The notes beneath the pieces were generated by a model, which saw only the letters and a program-made list of their open reading frames with translations, was not told the origin of the DNA and did not search any database. Shown here in pieces: positions 21,719 through 27,813 of a DNA stretch of 27,813 nt. The stretch comes from Candidatus Microgenomates bacterium (lineage in GTDB: Bacteria; Patescibacteria; Microgenomatia; JADHYG01), in the NCBI GenBank assembly GCA_016782545.1, contig JADHYG010000008.1, positions 1 through 27,813 of the forward strand. Reading direction: 5' to 3'. How positions within the stretch are numbered: position 1 is the first letter of the stretch; each line of letters starts with the position of its first letter. The translations under genes were made by a program, and so were the position numbers.

Positions 21719-22753
21719 TCATCTCATTAGAGCCAAAAAAAGACCAAAAAAGGCCAGCATCATTGCTGCCAGCCAGGCTCGAAAAACTATTTTTGGTTCT
21801 TCCCAACCTTGTTCTTGAAGATAAAGATGAAGAGGGGCCACTTTAAACAATTTTTTCTTCAAAAACTTTTTAGATAAGATTTGCATTAAAGATGAGGCCG
21901 CCTCAACAACAAAAAGACCGCCAATAACCACTAAAGCAAAAGCCTTGCCAAGCAAAAGACCAATCACCGCAAAAGTGGCCCCAAAAGACAGAGCCCCTAC
22001 ATCACCTAGAAAAATTCTTGCCGGACTAACATTAAAATACAGAAAAGCAATCAATCCTCCCAGCCAAACAGCAATAAAGGCAGAAAGAGGAGTATCCAGA
22101 ATTGAAGCTGAAATAATCCAAAGAGCACAAAGAGCAATCATTAAAATTCCTGAAGCTAAACCATCTAAACCATCAGTAATATTAAAAGCATTACTAAAAG
22201 AAACAATAACAAGCATCGCAAAAGGAATGTAAAAAACTCCCAAATTAATCACTCCTAAAAAAGGAAGATTAAGAATTTCAATTTTAAAATCACTAAAAAG
22301 CCAAATAGAAATAATGAGGGCTAAAAATATTTGTAAAAAAAGCTTTTGAGAAAATCTTAAGCCAAAAAATTTACTTGACAATGAGGGAAATGTTTTTTTA
22401 ATATCATCATAAAGACCTAAAATACCAAAAGATAAAAAAGTAAAAATTAAAATCTTAACTTCTTTTGAAAAAGAATAAACCGAGGTTACTGGTATTAAGA
22501 AATAACGAAAAATAAGTAAGGATAATAAAAAAATTAAGGTTGTGGTAATGATAATCAAAAAACCCCCTCCAACTGGAGTGCCTTCTTTTTGATGATGAAA
22601 TTTATCAAATATGGGGGTAAGGCGTAAAAAAAGATCTCTTGTTTTTTGCTTTTTTCTTTGAAAACGAAGCTTATACAAAAGATCAATAAAGGGCACCAGA
22701 AGAAAACTATTCACCAAAAAAGCAAAGATCAAAAGACCTAAAAGAAGAACCAT
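21719..22753 (-). CDS. mraY: Phospho-MurNAc-pentapeptide transferase MraY
   Basis: 344 aa, about ten membrane helices. Forms lipid I from UDP-MurNAc-pentapeptide and undecaprenyl phosphate. Signatures: KEGTPVGGGFLII, LGLYDDIKK (the first Asp pair), NAFNITDGLDGLASG, and PARIFLGDVGALSFGA with the catalytic Asp. The usual HHH loop (APxHHHFE) reads APLHLYLQEQGWEEP: only the first His is kept. Relatives such as WecA/TagO lack HHH, but the MurF-MraY-MurD-FtsW-MurG order supports MraY. Upstream spacer 22754-22842 is AT-rich repeat DNA with no clear promoter. Confidence 0.92.
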   Translation of the reverse strand: MVLLLGLLIFAFLVNSFLLVPFIDLLYKLRFQRKKQKTRDLFLRLTPIFDKFHHQKEGTPVGGGFLIIITTTLIFLLSLLIFRYFLIPVTSVYSFSKEVKILIFTFLSFGILGLYDDIKKTFPSLSSKFFGLRFSQKLFLQIFLALIISIWLFSDFKIEILNLPFLGVINLGVFYIPFAMLVIVSFSNAFNITDGLDGLASGILMIALCALWIISASILDTPLSAFIAVWLGGLIAFLYFNVSPARIFLGDVGALSFGATFAVIGLLLGKAFALVVIGGLFVVEAASSLMQILSKKFLKKKLFKVAPLHLYLQEQGWEEPKIVFRAWLAAMMLAFFGLFLALMR

Positions 22754-22762
22754 AAATGAATT

Positions 22763-22842
22763 GCTAAAATTTTCAATTTCTAATTCTCAATTTACAATCA
22801 AACTCCAATTTAAAAATTTTCAAACTGTTTGGAAATTAAACA
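22763..22842. repeat. AT-rich low-complexity repeat in the dgkA-mraY spacer
   Basis: Repeated TTTTCAATTTCTAATTCTCAATTTAC-like units (read in pieces) followed by the imperfect palindrome AATTTTCAAACTGTTTGGAAATT, given here as AATTTTCAAAC and GTTTGGAAATT. It separates dgkA from mraY; any mraY promoter must lie in it. Confidence 0.5.
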
Positions 22843-23211
22843 CTATAAGCCCATTAATATATATGGGCCGAGAATTAATACTGCAATTATAATAGCACCA
22901 ATAGCTGTTAGAAGCATCATCCCTGCAGAAACATCTTTGGCAATTTTGGCTTTTTTTGACCATTTCATGGTTATCAAATCAGTCATTGCCTCAATTGAGG
23001 TATTGACCATTTCCACGGCTAAACCAAAAATAACAGTTAAAATCAAAATCGTCATTTCTAAAAAGGAAATTTTAAAATAAAAACCAGTTAAAACTACCAA
23101 AAAAGATAAAACGAAATGAATTCTAAAATTGGGTTGAGTGGAAAAGGCCCAAAAAATACCTTCAAAGGCGTTTTTAAAAGAAACCTTATGTTTTTTTATT
23201 ATTTCTATCAC
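22843..23211 (-). CDS. dgkA: Diacylglycerol/undecaprenol kinase
   Basis: 122 aa, the family's normal size, with three membrane helices after an amphipathic N-terminus. FKNAFEGIFWAFSTQPNFRIH, then EMVNTSIEAMTDLI (catalytic Glu of the ExxNTxxE motif) and AKDVSAGMMLLTAIGA are the DgkA signatures. In Gram-positives this family phosphorylates undecaprenol, which fits its place next to mraY. The start is GTG at 23211; a TATAAT ends 6 nt before it, so transcription would begin at or next to the GTG. Confidence 0.92.
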   Translation of the reverse strand: MIEIIKKHKVSFKNAFEGIFWAFSTQPNFRIHFVLSFLVVLTGFYFKISFLEMTILILTVIFGLAVEMVNTSIEAMTDLITMKWSKKAKIAKDVSAGMMLLTAIGAIIIAVLILGPYILMGL

Positions 23212-23217
23212 TATCTT

Positions 23218-23245
23218 ATTATAGACCTCTCGGTCAAAATTGCAA
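23218..23245 (-). promoter_or_regulatory. dgkA promoter
   Basis: TTGCAA (23240-23245), 16 nt, TATAAT (23218-23223), 6 nt before GTG 23211. The spacer holds a small inverted repeat GACC-GAGA-GGTC that could bind a regulator or end the upstream transcript. Confidence 0.6.
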
Positions 23246-23249
23246 AATT

Positions 23250-24269
23250 TTAAAGACGACGGACTTTTTTTCTTATGCTTTCAACTAGCAAGTTTATTAA
23301 ATAATAAGAATTTAATGGTAAATCATGAGCATGAAGAAAAACTTCTTCATAGCCTCCAAAGCCCTTTTTAAAAAGAGTCACCCCAGCAAAACGATGATGG
23401 TGTTTATTAGGAGGAGCAATACCCCAAAAATTAAAAGTTTTAAAGTTTTGTTTTTTTGCCTCTAAAATTGCCTTCCAAATTAAAAGATGTGAACTGGAAA
23501 TTTTAGGATATTTCGAAGAAGTGGCCGCATAATGATAAACAGCTTCTTCTTTATAAAGCATAATCATGGCAATAGAAACAATTTCATTTTTATATTTGGC
23601 CAAGAAAAGACTGGCTTGATTATCTTTTGAAAAAACCTTAAACATATTAACAAAATGTTTTTTAGAAAAAGGCACAAACTGATGACGAGAAACAGCTTGT
23701 TTTTGCAAATAATAAAGATAGGCTATGTCTTTTATTTCATCACTCTGAAAAATCTCAACCCCATCACGATCGGCTTTTTTAATAAGATAACGAGTGGTTT
23801 TTCTCATTCCAGCAAGAAGATTCTCTTCTTTGGCCGTAATATCTAAAAACCAAGTCCTTTCCGCATGAAGATGCATTGGCGCTGGTTTACAACCTAAAGT
23901 TTGAAACCAATCCCTATTTTCTTTTGTGTCTTTAATCGGTGGTCTAATTCTCACAAAAGAAGCATTTTCTTTTTTGCCCAGTTTTTTCAAATATTTAAGT
24001 AAGATCTTAAAATGACTGATTTTTTCCCAATTAATCAAAGGTCCAGCTGGACAAATTAAATAATTGCCTCTTTTGGCATGAATTTTAATTAAAAGACAAA
24101 CTCCAACAAGCTGTTCTTCTTCAAAAATCCCCAATCGGAATACTTTTTCGCCCATTGTTTTTTGAAACTCACCCCAATTCCACGACTGGAGAAAACTCCC
24201 ATTTTCATCAGATAAAACAAACTGCTCCCAAATATTCTTCTCTTTAATTTCTTTAATTAAAACCGTCAT
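23250..24269 (-). CDS. FemAB/FemX-type peptidyltransferase for peptidoglycan bridges
   Basis: 339 aa, two GNAT-like domains. N-terminal SFLQSWNWGEFQKTMGEKVF and LICPAGPLINW, then GMRKTTRYLIKKADRDGVEI, central YKNEIVSIAMIMLYKEEAVY with YHYAATSSKYPKISSSHLL, and NFWGIAPPNKHHHRFAGVTL with FKKGFGG: the standard FemAB signature. In this family aminoacyl-tRNAs donate residues to the lipid II stem peptide. The place between MurF-like ligase and MraY fits that role. No MurM-type coiled-coil arm is evident. Its ATG overlaps the stop of the aminotransferase gene by 4 nt. Confidence 0.9.
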   Translation of the reverse strand: MTVLIKEIKEKNIWEQFVLSDENGSFLQSWNWGEFQKTMGEKVFRLGIFEEEQLVGVCLLIKIHAKRGNYLICPAGPLINWEKISHFKILLKYLKKLGKKENASFVRIRPPIKDTKENRDWFQTLGCKPAPMHLHAERTWFLDITAKEENLLAGMRKTTRYLIKKADRDGVEIFQSDEIKDIAYLYYLQKQAVSRHQFVPFSKKHFVNMFKVFSKDNQASLFLAKYKNEIVSIAMIMLYKEEAVYHYAATSSKYPKISSSHLLIWKAILEAKKQNFKTFNFWGIAPPNKHHHRFAGVTLFKKGFGGYEEVFLHAHDLPLNSYYLINLLVESIRKKVRRL

Positions 24270-25513
24270 ATTTTCCTAAAATATTCTTTAATTATTTCTA
24301 TCACTCTGAAGACATCTTTTTCTCTCATTCTAGGATGAGTTGGTAAATTAATCACTTGTTTGGCCACTTGTTCGGCTGTTGAACAAGTCCCCTTTTCATA
24401 TCCTATCTTATCAAAATTCACTCCTTTTGGATCAATAACATTAGCATACCAATTGCCTAAAAGAACACCTCTTTTTTTGGCAAATTGATAAAGCTTTAAA
24501 GCTTTTTTTGTTTTAATTGGATAACGAAAAACAATCGAACCATCATCTATTTTGGGAAGCGATATTGGTAATTTCTTCAACTCTTGTTGATAATGATCTG
24601 CGATTTCCAGTCTTTTTTTATTGAATCGGTCAAGTTTTTTGAATTGATGATAAGCAAGAATGACAAGAGCATGAGGAAGTTTGGCCGGATGAATGCTTGG
24701 TTTTTTAGCCAGCCTCTCTTTTTTCTCAACCGGAAAGGAAAGAAGATTTGCTTTTTGCAGCAAAAAGAGAATAATTTTTCCAACCCCGAAAAAATTATAA
24801 AAAGGCAAAACTAATAAATTAAAGATTAAAGGATGGAGAAGCTGCTGGAAAATCCAAAAATATGAAGGGCTCTGAAGGTTTTTTTGAAAACTTTTAAGTC
24901 CTTCTCCCAAAACATCGTCATTAGTTACTGCCATACCTCCAAAAACTGAAGAAATTACCTTGTCTCTGCCAAAACTAAAAAATGAGGCTTTGCCAAAAGT
25001 GCCTGTTAATTGTCCTTTATATTTTGCTCCTAGAGAATGAGCACAATCTTCAATAACAATTAAATTATTTTTTTTGGCTATCTTTAAAATCTTTTCCATT
25101 TCTGCGGGTTGACCAAAGGTATGCTGAACAATTATTGCTCTTGAAGAAGAATTAATTTTTTTCTTTAGATTGTTGGGATTAATATTAAATGTATTTTTTT
25201 CAATATCTACATAAACTGGTTTTGCTCCTATCCAAAGAACAGAATTAGGAACAACAACACAAGTAAAGGCTTGAAGCAAAACCTGATCACCTTTTCCTAG
25301 ACGCAAAGATTTTAAAATTGCTAATTGAGCGGTTCTGCCGCTATTAAAAGAAGTGGCGTGTTTTACACCTAAATATTTGGCAAATTCTTTTTCTAATTTT
25401 TCAATATATTCTCCTCTTTTCCACTGCCAAGGAGAAAAAAGAAGTTTTAAAGCCAAAAAAACATCATCTTTTTCTGTATTTGGAGATAATGAAATAGTGA
25501 TGGGATAGTGCAT
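24266..25513 (-). CDS. DegT/DnrJ/EryC1/StrS family PLP aminotransferase
   Basis: 415 aa. Fold-type I, sugar aminotransferase family: SFNSGRTAQLAILKSLRLG, QAFTCVVVPNSVL, Asp156 in VIEDCAHSLGA (binds the pyridine ring), and FFSFGRDKVISS with the PLP lysine Lys185. The family usually has SFxxxKxxxxGEGG; here GRDKVISSVFGG. In this family a keto-sugar nucleotide becomes an amino sugar. Residues about 205-250 hold an unusual hydrophobic stretch (FWIFQQLLHPLIFNLLVLPF) that could contact the membrane. It lies in a run with murF and femAB, so the product may feed the cell wall or a surface glycan. Starts 5 nt after the murF stop. Confidence 0.88.
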   Translation of the reverse strand: MHYPITISLSPNTEKDDVFLALKLLFSPWQWKRGEYIEKLEKEFAKYLGVKHATSFNSGRTAQLAILKSLRLGKGDQVLLQAFTCVVVPNSVLWIGAKPVYVDIEKNTFNINPNNLKKKINSSSRAIIVQHTFGQPAEMEKILKIAKKNNLIVIEDCAHSLGAKYKGQLTGTFGKASFFSFGRDKVISSVFGGMAVTNDDVLGEGLKSFQKNLQSPSYFWIFQQLLHPLIFNLLVLPFYNFFGVGKIILFLLQKANLLSFPVEKKERLAKKPSIHPAKLPHALVILAYHQFKKLDRFNKKRLEIADHYQQELKKLPISLPKIDDGSIVFRYPIKTKKALKLYQFAKKRGVLLGNWYANVIDPKGVNFDKIGYEKGTCSTAEQVAKQVINLPTHPRMREKDVFRVIEIIKEYFRKI

Positions 25514-25539
25514 AGTGACTAGTGACTAGTGACTAGTGA
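25514..25539. repeat. 7-bp tandem repeat at the murF/aminotransferase junction
   Basis: AGTGACT occurs three times plus AGTGA. It holds the murF stop codon and ends at the next start codon. On the minus strand a TAG falls at 25535, 25528 and 25521, one in each frame. Confidence 0.85.
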
Positions 25540-27057
25540 TTTAAGATAATTGGCGGCTCCTTTTCCTTCAAACAAAATCACTCCCTTTTGGATTTTGGAT
25601 AAATCTTTTTTAAAAGTTAGTTTTCCTTTAGCACCTTTAAGAAGGTCTTGATAATTATTTTCATTGGTTAAAACAATTTGATCACAAATTTCTCCTGCTT
25701 TTTTGCCTATTTTTTGATGAACTCGCGCAGAAGCTTTTCCTAATTCAATAATTGGCTGAAAAACAAAAATCTTTTGGCCTTTAAAAGTTTTTAAAAAATC
25801 AAGCGCCGCCAAGACTCCTTGAGGATTGCTGTTATAAGTGCTGTTAATTAAAACCAAATCTTTCTTTTTAATAATTTCCATTGTTTGAGACAGCATCTCT
25901 AATTTCTCAATTGCTCGAGCGATTTTTTCAGACGGTATGCCTAATTCTTCAGCAACTATTTTAGCCATCTGAATATTTTCTAAAAAGTGTTTTCCAACTA
26001 AATTAATTTTAAGATTGTTTTTTTCTTTTTCAGTAATTTTTACTTTTCTACCCATTTTATTTGCTTTTTTGGCCATTTCAAGACAATATTTGTTATAACC
26101 ATTAAAAACAGCCAGGCCATTTTTCGACAAAGCTTCAATCAACTCGAATTTAGCTTGAATAGTATTTTCCAAACTGCCAAAAAGAGCCTGGTGCTGTTCA
26201 TTAAGACCAGTAACAATGCCTATTTTGGGTTTAACTAGGTCGCAAAGCGCTTTGATTTCTCCAACTTTATAAGCGCCCATTTCGCAAACAAAAATTTGCT
26301 GGTCTTGATGAAGATCTTGAAGAATAGTTTTAGCAATACCAATGGCGGTATTAAAATTGGCTGGTGTTTTTAAAACTTTAAATTTTGAAGCAAGAATTTG
26401 GGCTAGAAATTCTTTAGTGGAACTTTTTCCGTAACTGCCGGTAATACCAATCACTAAAAGATTAGGATGATCTTTAATTTTCTGCTTGGCTTTTTGAATA
26501 ATAAATTGCTGATAAATCTTGGCCGGAATATTGGTCAAAATAACAAAAAGAGAAACGGTTAACAATAATAGTCGGTCAAAAATTAAAAGTTTTACTAGTA
26601 AGTAACCCTGAGCAAAAATTATTCCTAAACAAAACAAAAAAACCAAAGCCATAATTAAAACTGCTTTAAAAGTAAAATCTGGCCATTTCCATTCTTTTTT
26701 AAAAAGCTGTCTAAGATAAAAAAAGGCTTCAATCAAAAAAGAGGTCAAAACCAGCCAACTCATGTCATTCTGAACTTGTTTCAGAATCTCTATCATGAAT
26801 CCATTTCGGAATCTAGATGCTGAAATAAATTCAGCATGACTCTTACTCCACAAAAGCAAAGAAGCAAAAAATAACCAAAGCCATTTAAAAACCTCTTTTT
26901 TGCCCAATAAAAGCTTGCGTCCCTGTTGGATGTTTAGATGAATTAAGAATCGATCTAAGCGATACTCTTTCCTTTGCCACCAAAAAAGATAGAATATAGT
27001 ATTTTTTAAAATGACGATAAAAAAAGCAATGATCAATAAAATCTCTAATTTTCCCAT
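25519..27057 (-). CDS. murF: MurF-like Mur ligase with N-terminal membrane domain
   Basis: 512 aa. Residues 1-180 carry about four or five membrane helices, not found in classical MurF. The ligase follows: ATP loop GITGSYGKSST from residue 204 (Lys211), TPANFNTAIGIAKTIL, CEMGAYKVGEIKALCDLVKP, TGLNEQHQALFGSLENT and INSTYNSNPQGVLAALDFL, typical of the MurF side of the family. MurF adds D-Ala-D-Ala to the UDP-MurNAc tripeptide. Membrane-tethered MurF-like ligases are known from this type of genome; a different substrate cannot be excluded. Residues 73-98 (HAEFISASRFRNGFMIEILK...) are a palindromic element in a loop between helices. AAGAGG 9 nt upstream is one of the few Shine-Dalgarno sites in the window. 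Confidence 0.85.
   Translation of the reverse strand: MGKLEILLIIAFFIVILKNTIFYLFWWQRKEYRLDRFLIHLNIQQGRKLLLGKKEVFKWLWLFFASLLLWSKSHAEFISASRFRNGFMIEILKQVQNDMSWLVLTSFLIEAFFYLRQLFKKEWKWPDFTFKAVLIMALVFLFCLGIIFAQGYLLVKLLIFDRLLLLTVSLFVILTNIPAKIYQQFIIQKAKQKIKDHPNLLVIGITGSYGKSSTKEFLAQILASKFKVLKTPANFNTAIGIAKTILQDLHQDQQIFVCEMGAYKVGEIKALCDLVKPKIGIVTGLNEQHQALFGSLENTIQAKFELIEALSKNGLAVFNGYNKYCLEMAKKANKMGRKVKITEKEKNNLKINLVGKHFLENIQMAKIVAEELGIPSEKIARAIEKLEMLSQTMEIIKKKDLVLINSTYNSNPQGVLAALDFLKTFKGQKIFVFQPIIELGKASARVHQKIGKKAGEICDQIVLTNENNYQDLLKGAKGKLTFKKDLSKIQKGVILFEGKGAANYLKSLVTSH
26764..26840. mobile_element. 77-bp palindromic element, in-frame inside murF
   Basis: Ends GTCAT and ATGAC. Two hairpins: TTCTGAACTTGTTTCAGAA and GCTGAAATAAATTCAGC. 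It encodes HAEFISASRFRNGFMIEILK then QVQND. Peptides of the form (H/S)EFISxS...EILKQVQND are familiar to me from repeat insertions in many unrelated bacteria, similar in idea to Rickettsia palindromic elements; this is memory, not a search. Confidence 0.8.
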
Positions 27058-27083
27058 TTCTTACAACCTCTTTATCACCTCAC

Positions 27084-27111
27084 GCTTGAGTGCCCGATCG
27101 GGACCTCAAGC
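27084..27111. repeat. Nested palindrome in the murF leader
   Basis: Outer arms GCTTGAG and CTCAAGC around CCCGATCGGG. Same plan as 12364-12395 (outer arms, 2-nt gap, CCCGA/TCGGG core, then AC). It lies 27 nt upstream of the murF ATG. Confidence 0.75.
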
Positions 27112-27162
27112 ATGATGTCCTATAGCTTAAATAGGATTACTCTAAAACTTCTCGCTGATAAT

Positions 27163-27171
27163 ATTTTAGCA
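27163..27171 (-). promoter_or_regulatory. Possible extended -10 for the murF operon
   Basis: TG-C-TAAAAT on the minus strand (-10 at 27163-27168). No good -35 is seen. It would give a leader of about 100 nt containing the palindrome at 27084-27111. Confidence 0.35.
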
Positions 27172-27195
27172 CAACCACCAAAATACCTGCTCTCT

Positions 27196-27225
27196 GGCTT
27201 AATTATTGATTAAACTTCTTAAGCC
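27196..27225 (-). terminator. Possible hairpin after the 27248 gene
   Basis: GGCTTAA and TTAAGCC arms with a 16-nt loop, 22 nt after the stop at 27248. There is no U tract, so termination is uncertain. Confidence 0.3.
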
Positions 27226-27247
27226 TTCAAACAGGTTGTCTTTTTTA

Positions 27248-27493
27248 TTAGGGTGTATTTACTATGACTTCTTCATATTCTTTTCTTGCGGATAAAACCA
27301 TGGTCGTGTTTTCTGGAAAGGGTTGATTAATGCCCAACATATTCCCAAGTGGTTGCACATCGTATCCAAAAACTTCTCCATCTTCAACAAATAAGCCGAT
27401 CACTTTAAACTTTCGTTGCGGATAACCTGATTGCTCACGAACAGTAAATCTGGTTCCAATTATTCCTTCTGTTGTTCCTAATCTCTCTCTCAA
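27248..27493 (-). CDS. Hypothetical protein of about 81 aa
   Basis: The only in-frame start is TTG at 27493; upstream codons reach a TAA with no ATG or GTG. The product reads as a real globular protein rather than noise: LGTTEGIIGTRFTVREQSGY, then KFKVIGLFVEDGEVFGYDVQ and PENTTMVLSARKEYEEVIV, suggesting a small beta-rich fold. No family recognised and no signal peptide. Neither a convincing promoter nor a Shine-Dalgarno site is visible, so the start is unsure and it could be a 5'-truncated gene. Confidence 0.5.
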   Translation of the reverse strand: MRERLGTTEGIIGTRFTVREQSGYPQRKFKVIGLFVEDGEVFGYDVQPLGNMLGINQPFPENTTMVLSARKEYEEVIVNTP

Positions 27494-27552
27494 TTCTGGG
27501 CTGGTAGATCTTTTTTAAGGCAGGAAATTGTATAAAATTACAACAAATACTC

Positions 27553-27813
27553 TTATTTCTTAAAATTATCTAAAAATTCCAGACATTTTTTGGAAAAGAG
27601 TTTTGGGTTTTCGTAGGGAAGTTTGTGGGAAGCGTTAGAAATAACAATTAGATCTGTTTTAGGAATTCTGTCATAGATTTTTTGAGCGATGGTAACTGGA
27701 ACCATTTTATCTTTTTCTCCCCAAAGCAAAAGACAAGGAGTTTTGATTTTAGAAAGCAACGAAGCAAGATTTTCAGAAATGATATTTTTAAATGTTTCGC
27801 GCATCAATCCTTT
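27553..27813 (-). CDS. Alpha/beta hydrolase, N-terminal part outside window
   Basis: The last 86 codons of an alpha/beta hydrolase that enters from the right edge (the frame is open to 27813). KIKTPCLLLWGEKDKMVPVT holds the acid of the triad (Asp in GEKD) and VISNASHKLPYENPKLFSKK holds the catalytic His. The nucleophile lies outside. The same pattern ends the GT2/hydrolase fusion at 16463-17992 (YGAQDKIIP, AGHVVPWEKP), so they may be paralogues. The 59-nt spacer to the next gene shows no feature. Confidence 0.85.
   Translation of the reverse strand, partial: KGLMRETFKNIISENLASLLSKIKTPCLLLWGEKDKMVPVTIAQKIYDRIPKTDLIVISNASHKLPYENPKLFSKKCLEFLDNFKK

Noticed and set aside
22829..23080. Plus-strand 83-codon reading frame
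   Set aside because: Antisense of dgkA, which has all family motifs.
1..27813. Alternative genetic code with UGA as Gly (Gracilibacteria type)
   Set aside because: mraY, ftsW and ftsQ end at TGA exactly where family length and the next start codon predict.

Overview
This AT-rich window looks like a chromosomal segment of a Patescibacteria (Candidate Phyla Radiation) bacterium, perhaps of the Microgenomates group. The grounds are very low GC in spacers, short compact genes, a eukaryote-like (type 2) IleRS, a MurD with the GTKGKGTT loop, PaaX/Cas2-like and FemAB proteins, and a split cell-wall cluster. TGA is used as a stop (mraY, ftsW, ftsQ), so the genetic code looks standard. The lineage is inferred from gene content only; there is no rRNA here.

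Layout. Positions 1-5100 are accessory: the start of a GT2 glycosyltransferase, a large secreted beta-propeller/lipase fusion, an island of three small unknown genes bounded by 15-bp direct repeats and a duplicated gene tail, and a PaaX/Cas2-like regulator set between two near-identical 30-bp palindromes. Positions 5160-6160 hold a cupin, tRNA-Val(CAC), a GIY-YIG nuclease and two broken tRNA 5' halves, each split by a GC-rich palindromic element. lepB follows on the plus strand. From 6906 to 15665 a minus-strand block runs ftsQ-ftsA-ftsZ-ileS-rodA-rplU-rpmA-parB. Two plus-strand GT2 genes, one fused to an alpha/beta hydrolase, sit between ftsQ and murG, where many dcw clusters carry murC/murB/ddl. 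From 17989 to 27057 the minus strand carries murF-like ligase, DegT aminotransferase, FemAB transferase, dgkA, mraY, murD, ftsW and murG. An unknown 81-codon gene and a partial alpha/beta hydrolase close the window.

How it works together. murF, mraY, murD and murG make the lipid-linked peptidoglycan precursor. DgkA probably recycles the undecaprenyl carrier and FemAB may add a peptide bridge. FtsW and RodA polymerise at septum and side wall, and FtsQ/A/Z build the divisome. LepB processes exported proteins such as the 864-aa one.

Three patterns stand out. First, palindromic or low-complexity elements sit in frame inside essential genes (ileS twice, murG twice, murD, murF) and inside tRNA remnants. 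One 37-bp element occurs in both ileS and murG, same orientation and same reading frame, giving nearly the same peptide. Second, about ten genes have a sigma70-type promoter whose -10 box ends only 6-11 nt before the start codon, which predicts leaderless mRNAs. Third, tRNA-Val has A19 and U56 in place of G19 and C56, a compensatory pair. All conclusions come from reading the sequence; no database search was run.
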